Notes: generated by a model from the letters alone, not told the origin. Positions 35,514 to 44,649 are shown, numbered from the stretch's first letter. The stretch: DNA of 64,000 nucleotides from Streptomyces chrestomyceticus JCM 4735 (GCF_003865135.1 NZ_BHZC01000001.1:248001-312000), one strand, 5' to 3'. Made by a program: numbers and translations.

Positions 35514-36350
35514 TCAGGTCAGGGCGAGGAGGCTGACGGCGACGGCGGCGGTGCCGAGGCCGACGAGCTGGCCGCGGTGGATGCGTTCGGCGAGGACGCC
35601 GCGGGCGAGCAGGACCGTACCGGCCGGGTAGAGAGCGGTGATCACGGCGACGACGGTCAGGTCGCCGCTCCGTACGGCGAGCAGGAACATCAGGTTCGCC
35701 AGGGAGTCCAGCACCCCCGCGGCGGCCGACATCGCGTAGGCGGGCCGCTCGGGGCCGAGCCTGCGGCGCATCAGCGCGGCGGCGGTCAGGGTGACGGCCG
35801 AGGAGACCGTACGGCCGACGATCAGCGGGGCCACCCCGCTGTCGGACGGCGCCTGGTGCAGGAAGACGAGCTGGAGGGCGATGACGGCGCCGGCGCCGAA
35901 GGCCAGCAGCAAGGCCGTACGGGAGGGACGCGCCGCCCCGGCACCGTGCCCGGCGCTGACCAGCACCACCGCCACCAGCGCGAGGGGCAGGCCGATCAGC
36001 CCGGCGGTGGCCAGGCGCTCCCCCTGGAGCAGGCCCACGCCGACCGGCAGGACGGCGGACATGAGTGCGGTCACGGGCGAGAGCACGTTCATCGGGCCGA
36101 TCGCCAGGGTCTTGTAGAGCAGCGCGAACGCGGCGGCCGAGGCGACTCCGGAAGCGGCGCCCCAGCCCAGGGCCGCGGCGCTGAACGAGGCACCGAGCAC
36201 CGGCCACAGCAGCAGTTCGACCGCGAGACTGGCGGGCGCCGCGATCATCACGGTGCGCAGCACGTGCGCCTTGCGGGCGCCCAGGCCGCCGAGGAAGTCG
36301 GCGCATCCATAGGCGAGGGAGCTCCCGAGAGCCAGCAGCAGAGCGATCAC
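35514..36350 (-). CDS. EamA-family (DMT) transporter
   Basis: A 278-residue membrane protein from GTG 36350 with ten membrane segments arranged as two EamA repeats (GCADFLGGLGARKAH... and RLGPERPAYAMSAAAGVLD...). DMT/EamA carriers export or import small metabolites such as amino acids. Its partner B3/B4 protein and the divergent XRE-cupin regulator suggest an amino-acid-related role, but no direct evidence exists. Confidence 0.9.
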   Translation of the reverse strand: MIALLLALGSSLAYGCADFLGGLGARKAHVLRTVMIAAPASLAVELLLWPVLGASFSAAALGWGAASGVASAAAFALLYKTLAIGPMNVLSPVTALMSAVLPVGVGLLQGERLATAGLIGLPLALVAVVLVSAGHGAGAARPSRTALLLAFGAGAVIALQLVFLHQAPSDSGVAPLIVGRTVSSAVTLTAAALMRRRLGPERPAYAMSAAAGVLDSLANLMFLLAVRSGDLTVVAVITALYPAGTVLLARGVLAERIHRGQLVGLGTAAVAVSLLALT

Positions 36351-36369
36351 AGCGACAATCCCTTACGAT

Positions 36370-36426
36370 TCAACGGAACGACCAGACCGTACAACACAAT
36401 GACCGGGTGGCGTCAACCGAACGACC
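36370..36426. promoter_or_regulatory. Candidate XRE operator: 14-bp direct repeats
   Basis: TCAACGGAACGACC (36370-36383) and TCAACCGAACGACC (36413-36426) differ at one base and are 43 bp apart, close to four helical turns, in the divergent region between the EamA and XRE-cupin genes. Confidence 0.5.
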
Positions 36427-36481
36427 GCACGGTGCATTCGATTGGTCCGCTGTCCAGCTACCAGCCATGGAAGGTGATCAG

Positions 36482-37066
36482 ATGGCCGAGACGGCCGCAG
36501 CCCTGCGGACGCTCGCGCAGAACGTCAAGGCGGCCCGCGCCCGTGCGGGCCTGTCCCTGGAGGAACTGAGCCGGCGCGCGCAGGTCAGCAAGGGAGCGCT
36601 GGTGGGACTGGAGAGAGCCCAGGGCAACCCCAATTTCTCGACCCTGATCCGGCTGGCCGACACCCTGGGCGTCTCCGTCTCCGCCCTGCTGCAGGGATCG
36701 CCCGAGGGGCGCGTACGCATCGTGGACGCCGAGGCCGTGGCACCGCTGTGGACCGGAGCCCGGGGCAGCGAGGCCCGGCTCATGCTGACGACCTCGGGCC
36801 CGGCCCCCACCGAGATCTGGCGCTGGCGGCTGGAGCCGGGCGAGGAGTACCCCAGCCACCCCCACCAGGCCGGAGTCGTGGAGACCGTCAGCGTCACCGC
36901 CGGCCGGATGATTCTTATCGTCGACGGCACCGAGCACACCGTAGAAGCCGGTCGGACCGCCACCTTCGACGGCGACAAGCCCCATGGCTACCGGGGGGCG
37001 GGCAACGAGACGTGTCATCTGGTCATGACGGTGCATCTGCCGCCGGGGCCTGCCGTGGCGGGGTGA
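36482..37066 (+). CDS. XRE-family regulator with cupin domain
   Basis: A 194-residue protein; ATG 36482 with AAGGTGAT in front. The HTH (residues ~10-65) reads NVKAARARAGLSLEELSRRA and VSKGALVGLERAQGNPNFST. The cupin half contains PSHPHQAGVVETVSVTAGRM and FDGDKPHGYRG with the metal-type His residues. It is divergent from EamA-B3/B4 and probably controls them in response to a small ligand. Confidence 0.93.
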   Translation: MAETAAALRTLAQNVKAARARAGLSLEELSRRAQVSKGALVGLERAQGNPNFSTLIRLADTLGVSVSALLQGSPEGRVRIVDAEAVAPLWTGARGSEARLMLTTSGPAPTEIWRWRLEPGEEYPSHPHQAGVVETVSVTAGRMILIVDGTEHTVEAGRTATFDGDKPHGYRGAGNETCHLVMTVHLPPGPAVAG

Positions 37067-37106
37067 GCGGTGTCTGTGGCGGGCAGAAATGAGCGGGTCG
37101 CAGGAT

Positions 37107-38435
37107 TCAGGGCGTGGCTGCCTTTTCGGGGGCGGGGGCAGCCTCGGACGCGTGTCGGGAAGAGGGATAACGGCGTACGGACAGCGCCATCACCACGATG
37201 GTGATCAGGCCGGCGACGCAAGCGGCCACCAGGACTCCGATGCCGCCGGAGGTGTTGACCGCGCCACCGCCGAGGGCGCCGGCGAGTGCGATGCCTGCGT
37301 AGAGTCCGCTGGTGTTCAGCGCCACCGCCTCGGTGGCCGCGTCGCCGCCCATGTGCAGGGCGCGGGCGCTCATCGGGGGGTTGTTGGCCCACCCGGGCAC
37401 CCCCCACAGCACCAACGCGAGGCAGACCAGCCACACCGGTGCCGCCCCCTGCCCGATACTGCCGACTACCAGCAGTGCCAAGGCGGCCGCCGCCACGCCG
37501 CCGAACGCCGTCAGCAGAGTGCGGTCCACGCCCCACCGGTCCGTCAGCCGTCCGCCCAGGACGGTGCCCACCGCACCCGAGACACCCACGATCGCGATGA
37601 AGACGCCCACGTACCGGCCACCGACGCCGGTCAGATCATGGGTGATGGGAGCCATGTAGATGTAGGGCATCAGCCCGCCGCAGGCCGCGAGCATCGTGCC
37701 GAGCACGCACAGCAGCACAGGGGGCCGCCGCAGCAGACGCAGCCGCTCGGTCACCCCGACCACCGGTGCCTGCGGGATCCGGGGCAGTGTCAGCGCCGTC
37801 ATCGCGACCGCCAGACACGCGAGCGTCCCCACCGCGACGAAGGTGGCTCCCCATCCCGCCACGCCACTCAGCCAGGAGCCGAAGGGCACGCCGACCACCA
37901 ACGACACGGTCAGCCCCGCGGCCACGGCGCCGATCGCCCTGCCGGTACGCCCGGGCGGGGCCAGCCGGCCCGCGATCGCGAAGGCCGCCGGTGAGAGGGC
38001 GGCGGCCACCAGCGCCGCCAGTAACCGAAGAGCCATCAGCATGCCGAAGGAAGGCGCCGACGCCGTGGCGAAGTTGACCACCGCGAACGCCGCGAGTCCG
38101 CCCACGAGCAGTGCCTTGCGCGGCACCCGTCCGAAGGCCACCGCGAGGACGGGACAGGCAATCGCGTAGGTGATCGAGAACACCGTCACCAGTTGGCCCG
38201 CGGCGCCCTCGCTCACCTCCAGGTCGGCGGAGATCGCCGGGAGGATCCCGGCAATGACGAAGTCATCGGTGCCGATGACGAAAGTCGTCAACAGCAGACC
38301 GATGAGCCACCCGAACTGCGCTGGGCCGACGCGCGCATGGCAGTGGTACCTCTCTGTGGACGGCGACCGCGCTCGCTCGCGCCGTCGCTCGGGCAGCGAT
38401 AGTGCCACTGAGTGGCATAAGCCATCAAGAGGCAT
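37107..38435 (-). CDS. MFS transporter, start uncertain
   Basis: An MFS permease with twelve membrane segments (GWLIGLLLTTFVIGTDDFVIAG start; GRVPRKALLVGG; LRLLAALVAAALSPAAFAIAG), similar to DHA1-type drug exporters of the AraJ group. The only in-frame ATG is 38435, which would put the TetR operator 38403-38417 inside the gene. An ATG at 38338 has a good AGAGAGG and would begin MRA(V)GPAQFGW if one base were added in the GCGCGCG run, so a sequence error or altered start is possible. It is divergent from a TetR gene that probably represses it. Confidence 0.85.
   Translation of the reverse strand: MPLDGLCHSVALSLPERRRERARSPSTERYHCHARVGPAQFGWLIGLLLTTFVIGTDDFVIAGILPAISADLEVSEGAAGQLVTVFSITYAIACPVLAVAFGRVPRKALLVGGLAAFAVVNFATASAPSFGMLMALRLLAALVAAALSPAAFAIAGRLAPPGRTGRAIGAVAAGLTVSLVVGVPFGSWLSGVAGWGATFVAVGTLACLAVAMTALTLPRIPQAPVVGVTERLRLLRRPPVLLCVLGTMLAACGGLMPYIYMAPITHDLTGVGGRYVGVFIAIVGVSGAVGTVLGGRLTDRWGVDRTLLTAFGGVAAAALALLVVGSIGQGAAPVWLVCLALVLWGVPGWANNPPMSARALHMGGDAATEAVALNTSGLYAGIALAGALGGGAVNTSGGIGVLVAACVAGLITIVVMALSVRRYPSSRHASEAAPAPEKAATP
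38403..38417. promoter_or_regulatory. TetR-type palindromic operator
   Basis: TGCCACTGAGTGGCA is a perfect 7-bp palindrome around one central base, between the MFS and TetR genes. A TACACT hexamer at 38448-38453 lies seven bases before the TetR ATG, which would give a leaderless or near-leaderless message. Confidence 0.65.
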
Positions 38436-38460
38436 TGGCCTCCGGGCTACACTTCACCCC

Positions 38461-39144
38461 ATGGAGGACCCGAAGAGCGGAGCTGCCGTGACCCGCGAGC
38501 GCCCGGCCGGTGACCAACTGCCGCTGCGTGAGCGCAAGAAGCTGCGTACGCGTCAGGCGCTCGTCGACACGGCGCTCGAACTGTTCACGGAACACGGCTT
38601 CGACGGCGTCACGCTGGACACACTGTGCGACGCCGTCGACGTCTCGAAGCGCACCTTCTTCCGCACCTTCAGCAGCAAGGAAGACGTGGCACTGGCGCCC
38701 GTCCACGACCTGTGGGCCGTTTTCATGGAAGAGCTGGAGACCGCGGAGCCAACGGGCGGCCCGGCCTTCGAGCTGCTGGCGGGCGTACTGCTCACGGCGC
38801 TCGGCCGCATGGGCGCGGACGGCTGGGCCGACCGCCTGCGGCTCAGTCGCAGGCTGTCGGCGCGGACACCGTCGATGGAGGCGCACCACCTGGCCTTCTG
38901 CGACCGGACCGGCGCGGTCATCGCCACCGTCATGCAGCGCAGGTTCGACATGCCCGTACAGCCGGATCCGGACGGCCTGCGGCCGCGATTGACTGTCGAC
39001 CTGCTGGCGGCAGCCTTCCGCCGGGCCCTGGAACGCTGGGTCGCAGACCCTTCGGAATCCGGCCACGAGGGGCTCGCCGACGCACTGCGGGATGCCTGCG
39101 CAGCCGTGCCGGAGAGCCTCACACTGCCCGCGCGCCCGCGCTGA
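38461..39144 (+). CDS. TetR-family transcriptional regulator
   Basis: A 227-residue protein; ATG 38461. The HTH reads TRQALVDTALELFTEHGFDG and TLDTLCDAVDVSKRTFFRTF, the FFRTF ending being typical of one large TetR group. The C-terminal ~160 residues are helical. Divergent from the MFS gene with a palindrome between them, so it is most likely the local repressor of this exporter. Confidence 0.92.
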   Translation: MEDPKSGAAVTRERPAGDQLPLRERKKLRTRQALVDTALELFTEHGFDGVTLDTLCDAVDVSKRTFFRTFSSKEDVALAPVHDLWAVFMEELETAEPTGGPAFELLAGVLLTALGRMGADGWADRLRLSRRLSARTPSMEAHHLAFCDRTGAVIATVMQRRFDMPVQPDPDGLRPRLTVDLLAAAFRRALERWVADPSESGHEGLADALRDACAAVPESLTLPARPR

Positions 39145-39312
39145 GCGACCGCGATCCGGCGCGGGGCGTTCACTGGAAGTGCACCTCGCCGGCCCCAAAG
39201 TGCGAAAAACGCCCCGGCAACTTGTTCAGACACTCTGGTGCCTCTCCTGTTGCAGGGGCTACTTTCATTGCGGGATGGCCCGCACCGGGGCATCGCGACC
39301 CAAGGGGGAACA

Positions 39313-39663
39313 TTGCGCAAGATTGCCGTATCTGCCGCGAGCCTGACTCTCGCCGTGGGGGCCCTCGGGCTCACCATGGCGCCCAGCGCCAATGCGGCGA
39401 CGCCCTGTCCGTCCGGAGCTGTCTGTATCCGCGAGACGAACGGAAGCATCCTGAGCAAGAACATCTTCTACAGCTACGGCGCCCACAACCTGTCGAACGT
39501 CACCGGCGACCGGGTGATCGTCAACAACCAGACGGGCGGCGCCGGTTTCCAGTTCTGCTACGGGTACAACGGGACCGGTGGCTGCTCCGTCGTGATGCGC
39601 GGGGTGGGCGAGTCGGCGCCGTACAACATGACGCCGATCAACTCCGTCGTCCTCGTGCGCTGA
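39313..39663 (+). CDS. Small secreted Cys-containing protein
   Basis: A 116-residue protein from TTG 39313 with AGGGGGAA upstream. It has a signal peptide (KIAVSAASLTLAVGALGLTM, cut after SANA). The mature ~87 residues contain four Cys (PCPSGAVC, FCYGYNGTGGC), fit for two disulfides, and Asn/Gly-rich strands, similar to the small peptidase-inhibitor-I36-like secreted proteins of actinobacteria. Function not established. Confidence 0.75.
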   Translation: MRKIAVSAASLTLAVGALGLTMAPSANAATPCPSGAVCIRETNGSILSKNIFYSYGAHNLSNVTGDRVIVNNQTGGAGFQFCYGYNGTGGCSVVMRGVGESAPYNMTPINSVVLVR

Positions 39664-39724
39664 GCGGCACCCCCGAAAGGCGTTCCGTCGCGCCAACCTG
39701 ACTGTAGGGGCGGCGCGCTGCGCC

Positions 39725-40312
39725 TCACCTCTCGGCCGCGGTGAGTGCGGCGCAGGCGCCGTCGCGGGCCGGGCGGGCGGCGTCCGCACCCAGGATCGAG
39801 GATGTCACCATGGCGCCCTCGATCAGGATGTGGATCTGCTCGCCGACGCCGCGCGCGTCGGCGAAGTCTCCGGCGAGTCCGGTCAAGTAGGCGCGGAGCA
39901 GGGCCTTGTGCTCCTGGACGGCTTCGGCAACGAGCGGGTGGCGCTCGTGGCCGGGGCCGCCCAGTTCGGCCCAGGCGTTGACGAAGGCGCAGCCGCGGAA
40001 TCCCGGTGCGGTGATGGTTTCCTGCATGTGGTCGAACGCCGCGAGCAGGCGCGTGCGTGAGTCGGCGGGGGCCGGGGCGGACCGCTCGACGGACTCGGAG
40101 AGAGCCGCGCGCAGTCGCCGGCCGTGCGCCCGCAAGTAGGCGGCCACGAGGTGGTGCTTGGAGGGGTAGAGCTTGTACAGCCGCGCGAGCGACACCCCGG
40201 CCTGGTCCCGGACCTGGGTCATCCGCACCGCGTGGATGCCGTACTCGTAGAAGAGCTCTTCGGCGGCTTCCAGTACGCGCGTCCGCCCCTCGTCACCGTC
40301 CACCGCAGTCAA
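39725..40312 (-). CDS. TetR-family transcriptional regulator
   Basis: A 195-residue protein from TTG 40312 (AGGAG upstream). The HTH is RVLEAAEELFYEYGIHAV with VRDQAGVSLARLYKLYPSKH, and GFRGCAFVNAWAELGG is typical of the TetR_C_11-like group. It is downstream of the metallo-hydrolase gene in the same direction; a perfect palindrome at 40340-40357 lies between them and a related one lies upstream of the hydrolase, so this protein probably regulates both. Confidence 0.9.
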   Translation of the reverse strand: MTAVDGDEGRTRVLEAAEELFYEYGIHAVRMTQVRDQAGVSLARLYKLYPSKHHLVAAYLRAHGRRLRAALSESVERSAPAPADSRTRLLAAFDHMQETITAPGFRGCAFVNAWAELGGPGHERHPLVAEAVQEHKALLRAYLTGLAGDFADARGVGEQIHILIEGAMVTSSILGADAARPARDGACAALTAAER

Positions 40313-40339
40313 CCCCGGGTCTCCTCTTACATCAGAACG

Positions 40340-40357
40340 CTAGAACGTTGGTTCTAG
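40340..40357. promoter_or_regulatory. Palindromic operator CTAGAAC-N4-GTTCTAG
   Basis: CTAGAACGTTGGTTCTAG is a perfect 7-bp inverted repeat, 28 bp before the TetR start and overlapping the stop codon of the metallo-hydrolase gene. The same half-sites recur at 41211-41266. Confidence 0.75.
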
Positions 40358-41145
40358 TGTACTGGCGCGACCGACGGTTCGAACCACTCGCCGTACGGTA
40401 CGACCAGGGGCGTGATGCCGAGTTCTCGCGCACGCCGCTCGAAACGTTCGACCGCCCGCGGGGTCTCGACGTAGATCGGCGGCTTGTTCAGCGTGCCGTA
40501 GTGCATGGGAACCGCGATGCGGGCACCCAGGATATGAGCCGCGACCGCCGCCTCCTCCGGCAGCATGGCGGCGTGGAAGGGGCTCGGCGGCTGGAGGTGC
40601 GGGAGTTCCACCACCGGCCCGTTGATGGGGACGAAGGCGACGTCCACCGGGCCGAACCGGCGCGCGATCGACCACCAGTGGCCGTGGAAGATGGTGTCTC
40701 CGCCGTGGAAGACACGCAGGCCATCGCATTCGACGACCCAGGAGAGCTGCGGATCACCCAGCCCGTCGAGGGAGGGTCCGGCGCCGATGCGGAACGGGCC
40801 GGCGCTGCGCTCCTCCCACGGCCGCAGGACCTCGGTCGCGACGCCGTGTTCACGGAACGAAGCCTCCGCCTCGCAGGTCCACTTGAGGTCGTCGCCCGGT
40901 CCGGTGACCGGCTCCGGCCGGTACACGGGAGCGCCGGGGGCGAGCGCCTTGCGGATCGCCACCGGGTCGGCGTGGTCGGTGTGCAGGTGCGTCACCAACG
41001 CCGCCACCGTCTCCCCCGGGCGGGAGGCCGCGGGGAACTCCTCGTCCGAGTACAGCGGCGAGGCGTCCTCGATGAGGTCGATGACCAGCGTCCGGCCGGC
41101 GTGTTCGAGCTCGGCGCCGGCCCATCCCAGACGTCGCAGTCGCAC
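40354..41145 (-). CDS. MBL-fold metallo-hydrolase (UlaG-like)
   Basis: A 263-residue protein from GTG 41145 (GAAGGAGA). The metal motif is THLHTDHADP (HxHxDH), with later ligands in FHGGDTIFHG and AVPMHYGTLN. It is close to the UlaG/YhfI-type soluble MBL enzymes that act on phosphodiester or lactone bonds. It is transcribed with the TetR gene, and palindromes in front of both suggest substrate-induced expression. The substrate is unknown. Confidence 0.88.
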   Translation of the reverse strand: MRLRRLGWAGAELEHAGRTLVIDLIEDASPLYSDEEFPAASRPGETVAALVTHLHTDHADPVAIRKALAPGAPVYRPEPVTGPGDDLKWTCEAEASFREHGVATEVLRPWEERSAGPFRIGAGPSLDGLGDPQLSWVVECDGLRVFHGGDTIFHGHWWSIARRFGPVDVAFVPINGPVVELPHLQPPSPFHAAMLPEEAAVAAHILGARIAVPMHYGTLNKPPIYVETPRAVERFERRARELGITPLVVPYGEWFEPSVAPVH

Positions 41146-41210
41146 AGCGTCTCCTTCACTTCATGGCTTCATGGTGCGGCGACCCGCACCGGCATGCCGG
41201 GCAGGACGAT

Positions 41211-41266
41211 CTAGAACCAGCGTTCTTAGAACGGGTATTCTTACGGTAGCAGAATGGGCGTTCTAG
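41211..41266. promoter_or_regulatory. Second cluster of CTAGAAC/GTTCTAG half-sites
   Basis: CTAGAAC (41211-41217), GTTCTTAG (41222-41229, one extra T) and GTTCTAG (41260-41266) lie 66-120 bp upstream of the metallo-hydrolase start. They match the perfect palindrome at 40340, so one TetR protein can serve both promoters. The rest of 41146-41754 has no gene that I can support. Confidence 0.65.
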
Positions 41267-41603
41267 GTTGGGTGGTTGGGCTGTTCGGTGTGGGGGGGGC
41301 GGCGTCGGTGCCGTTGCCGAGCGATCCCGGGTGGCCCGGACGGGAGAAACGGGAGTCGGGTTTCCCTCTTCCGGCGAATGTCCAAAAAGGGCCGCCCCTT
41401 CGCACTCGTCCCCGACCGGACTGAACCGGCCGGTCCTGAATCACGTATTCCACAGTGCGGTGCTCAGCAGGGCACCAGTCGGCTCACGGGGGCGCGGCGG
41501 CAGATGTGCTCTGCCGCGGCACATCGGCAGCCGCCGCCAGTCCGGCCGACGAGCGCGCCGGCCGTGGGTGGCCGGGCTCGTCCGGCCGGGCCACGCGGTC
41601 GGT

Positions 41604-41639
41604 GCCGGACCGGTCCGTACACGGCACGGACGGTCCGGC
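41604..41639 (+). other. Leader hairpin before the LAL gene
   Basis: GCCGGACCGGTCCGT (41604-41618) can pair with ACGGACGGTCCGGC (41626-41639) apart from one bulged base. It may be a terminator for upstream transcription or a leader structure of the LuxR-family gene. Confidence 0.4.
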
Positions 41640-41754
41640 TGCTGTCCGGGAGAGTCGGGCGCTTCGAAAGGACGGTCGCACGGGGCAGCGCCACCTTGTG
41701 GCCCGGCAACCGTGTCGGCGACGCCTGCTCGTACGACGGGGGAGGATGGGAAAA

Positions 41755-44580
41755 GTGCTGATCGGACACGCTGTTCAGATGCAGGGCACGGGCCCGGAAC
41801 TGGTGGAGCGGGAGCCCGCTCTCGCCACCCTGCGCGACCTCCTCGGCTCGCTGTCCCGCAGACGGGGCCAGACCGTCCTGGTGACGGGGCCCGCGGCGTC
41901 GGGCCGGTCCGCCCTGCTCCGGGCGTTCGCCGAGGAGGCCGCGGCGACCGGCGCTTCGGTCCTCACCTCGGCGGGCTCCCCCGCCGAAAGCAGGCTGCCG
42001 TTCGAGCTGGTCCACCAGTTGCTGCCGGGGTTGCGCCTGGCGGACGGCGCGCTGGACCACGCACCGTCCACGCAGTCGGCCGGCGCTTCCGGTGCCGACG
42101 CCGCACGCGCGGTGCACCGTACGGTGGCGCGGCTCGCCCGGACGGCGCCGGTCGTCCTGGTCGTCGACGATGTCCATCACAGCGACCGGGAGTCCCTCGA
42201 CTGCCTGCTGTACGCCGTACGGAGGCTGGAGCGGGCGCCGGTCATGATCGTCGTCTCCGAGCCGGAGCAGCCGGTGCCGGGCGTTCCTTCGGTCAGTTCC
42301 GCGTTGATTCCGCACCGGAGCTGCACCCGATTGCGCATTGGTCCGCTGTCCGTGGACGGCATCCGGACGCTGGCCACCCACCGTGTCGGTGCTGTCCAGG
42401 CGCGGCGGCTGGCCCCTCGGTTGAAGCTTCTCACCGGGGGAAATCCGCTGCTGGTGCACGCCTTGCTCGATGACAGCGGCGACGACGGGTGTGCGTGCGG
42501 ACAAACGGATGGGGTCGGGGACGACGGTGCGGGCGGGACCGGCTCCGGGGAGGTGGTCGGCTCCGGAGAGGCATGTGGCGGCACCCGTTTCCACGATGCC
42601 GTACTGACCTGCCTGGACCGTTGCGGTCCGGGCGCGGCGGACGTCGCGCGCGCACTGGCCCTGATCGACACACCGGCCACGGCACAGTTGATCGGCGAAG
42701 TCACCCGGATGACCACGGAGTCCGTCGGGCAGGCCGTCACGGCCCTGAGCACGAGCGGCGTCATCGAGAATTTCCGCTTCCGTCACCCGGGCGCCCGTTC
42801 CGCGGTACTGGCCTCGGTGCCCTACGAACGGCACCGCGCGCTGCGGTTGCGTGTGGCGGAACTGCTGCACCGGCGCGGTGCCCGCCCGGCCGAAGTCGCC
42901 CGGCATCTGCTGCGCTGCGGTGAGGTGGGCGCGCCCTGGGCCTGCCAGGTGCTGGAGGCCGCCGCGGAGGCGGCCATGGCCGACGACGACATCGACCATG
43001 CGGTGAACTGCCTGCGGCACGCCCATATGTCGGCCGTCGACACCGTCCGGCGGACGACGTCGCGGATCAAGATGGTGCAGGCCGAGTGGTGCCGTGATCC
43101 CGAGCTGTCGCAGCGGCACCTGAAGGACCTGATCGGCCAGGTCCGGCAGGGCGGTGTCGCCGAGGAGGCGCTGACGCCGCTGGTCAAGCAGGCGGTCTGG
43201 CACGGCGCTCCGGGCATCGCGGAGGAACTGCTCGACCGGCTGCGCCTCGGCACGGGCGCGGTCTGCCCGAGTGAGGCCGCCGAGCGGCAGTTCACGCACC
43301 TGTGGGCCGCCTCCGTCTACCCGTCCCTGCTCCGGACGGTGCCGCAGACGCCGGTGGGCCGGCGCCGGGACAGCGGGCCGCTGCTCGGCCGGATGGACCG
43401 GCCGCTGCGGGCGGCCGGGGCCCTGCTCGACGTACTGAAGCCGGGCGGTCACGACGCGGCGGTGGCCGACGCCGACCAGTTGCTGGAGACCGTGTATCCG
43501 GCCGGGCGGGAGCGGGAGGTCTTCCGGGTCGCCGTCCTGGCGCTGGAGACGCTGCTGTACGCGGGCCGGGCCGAGCGCGCGGCGCGGTGGAGCGAGCGGC
43601 TGCTGGACTCCAGCGGTGACAGTCAGGGCCGTACGTGGCTGGCGCTGCTCAGTTGGACGGCGGCCGAGGCGGCGCTGCGGCAGGGCGATCTGCCGACCGC
43701 CGCCGAACGGGCCCGGGAGGCGCTGAAGCTGATTCCGCAGGCCAGTTGGGGCGTGGCGGTCGGTCTGCCGCTGAGCTGCCTGGTGGCGGCGCAGACCGGG
43801 ATGGGCGACTTCCCGGCAGCGGCGGAACAGCTCGCGCAGCCGGTGCCGGACGCGATGTTCCGTTCCCGGTACGGGCTGCACTACCTGTACGCGCGGGGCG
43901 GGCACGCCCTGGCCACCGGGCGGCCGGACGCCGCGCTGACGGACTTCCAGTTCTGCGGCGACCTGATGTGCGAGTGGGGCATCGACTCCCCCGGCCTGTT
44001 CCCGTGGCGGCTGGGCGCCGCCCGGGCGTGGCACGACAAGGGCCGTACGGAGCGGGCCAGGCGCCTGGTCAACGACCAGATGACACGGCTGGGGACGGAC
44101 GGCTCGCGCACCCGGGGCGCGGCGCTGCGGCTGCTCGCCGCGGCCAGTCCCGTACGGCAGCGCAGGACGATGCTCCAGGAGTCGGCGGAGATCCTCCAGG
44201 CGTGCGGTGACCGGCTGGAGGCCGCGTACACGCTGGCCGACCTGAGCCGGGTGGAGTCCGAACTGCGCGAGCACCGCAGGGCGTGGGTGCTGGCGCGCAA
44301 GGCGCTGCAACTGGCCCGGGCGTGCGGGGCCGGGCCGCTGGCCGAGTCGCTGCTGCCGGGCGCCCGGCCGAAGGACGCGGTGCCGATGGCCGTCCCACCG
44401 GACGCCGCGGCCCTGACGCCCGGCGAGCGGCGGGTGGCGTCCCTGGCCGCCGACGGCTACACCAACCGGGAGATCGCGCAGCGCCTGTACATCACCGGCA
44501 GCACGGTCGAGCAGCATCTGACCAAGGTGTACCGCAAGCTGTCGATCCGCCGGCGGGACGAGCTGCCCACCGATCTGTGA
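41755..44580 (+). CDS. LAL-type LuxR-family transcriptional activator
   Basis: A ~941-residue protein. GTG 41755 is preferred because GGAGG at 41741 has correct spacing for it; the ATG at 41746 directly touches the GGAGG. The N-terminal ATPase has a variant Walker A (VTGPAASGRSALL, Lys replaced by Arg) and Walker B LVVDDVHHSD. TPR-like helices fill the middle. The C-terminus is a LuxR HTH: LTPGERRVASLAADGYTNRE and TVEQHLTKVYRKL. LAL proteins are frequent pathway-specific activators of PKS clusters; this one is followed by a terminator and the biosynthetic genes, so it is the likely cluster activator. Confidence 0.92.
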   Translation: MLIGHAVQMQGTGPELVEREPALATLRDLLGSLSRRRGQTVLVTGPAASGRSALLRAFAEEAAATGASVLTSAGSPAESRLPFELVHQLLPGLRLADGALDHAPSTQSAGASGADAARAVHRTVARLARTAPVVLVVDDVHHSDRESLDCLLYAVRRLERAPVMIVVSEPEQPVPGVPSVSSALIPHRSCTRLRIGPLSVDGIRTLATHRVGAVQARRLAPRLKLLTGGNPLLVHALLDDSGDDGCACGQTDGVGDDGAGGTGSGEVVGSGEACGGTRFHDAVLTCLDRCGPGAADVARALALIDTPATAQLIGEVTRMTTESVGQAVTALSTSGVIENFRFRHPGARSAVLASVPYERHRALRLRVAELLHRRGARPAEVARHLLRCGEVGAPWACQVLEAAAEAAMADDDIDHAVNCLRHAHMSAVDTVRRTTSRIKMVQAEWCRDPELSQRHLKDLIGQVRQGGVAEEALTPLVKQAVWHGAPGIAEELLDRLRLGTGAVCPSEAAERQFTHLWAASVYPSLLRTVPQTPVGRRRDSGPLLGRMDRPLRAAGALLDVLKPGGHDAAVADADQLLETVYPAGREREVFRVAVLALETLLYAGRAERAARWSERLLDSSGDSQGRTWLALLSWTAAEAALRQGDLPTAAERAREALKLIPQASWGVAVGLPLSCLVAAQTGMGDFPAAAEQLAQPVPDAMFRSRYGLHYLYARGGHALATGRPDAALTDFQFCGDLMCEWGIDSPGLFPWRLGAARAWHDKGRTERARRLVNDQMTRLGTDGSRTRGAALRLLAAASPVRQRRTMLQESAEILQACGDRLEAAYTLADLSRVESELREHRRAWVLARKALQLARACGAGPLAESLLPGARPKDAVPMAVPPDAAALTPGERRVASLAADGYTNREIAQRLYITGSTVEQHLTKVYRKLSIRRRDELPTDL

Positions 44581-44586
44581 GGTTGG

Positions 44587-44617
44587 GCCCCGCCGGGCGT
44601 AGGGGGCCCGGCGGGGC
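44587..44617. terminator. Terminator hairpin after the LAL gene
   Basis: GCCCCGCCGGGC (44587-44598) pairs perfectly with GCCCGGCGGGGC (44606-44617), loop 7 nt, 6 bp after the LAL stop codon. Confidence 0.8.
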
Positions 44618-44639
44618 AAGACAGGGGGTCCGCCTCCCT

Positions 44640-44649
44640 GTAGGGGTAC
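44640..44649 (+). promoter_or_regulatory. GTAGGGGTA motif before the methyltransferase operon
   Basis: GTAGGGGTAC followed by a G-run occurs about 60 bp before the first methyltransferase gene. The same GTAGGGGTA with a following G-run is found in front of the PKS gene (50645-50653), so it may be a site for the cluster activator. Confidence 0.4.
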
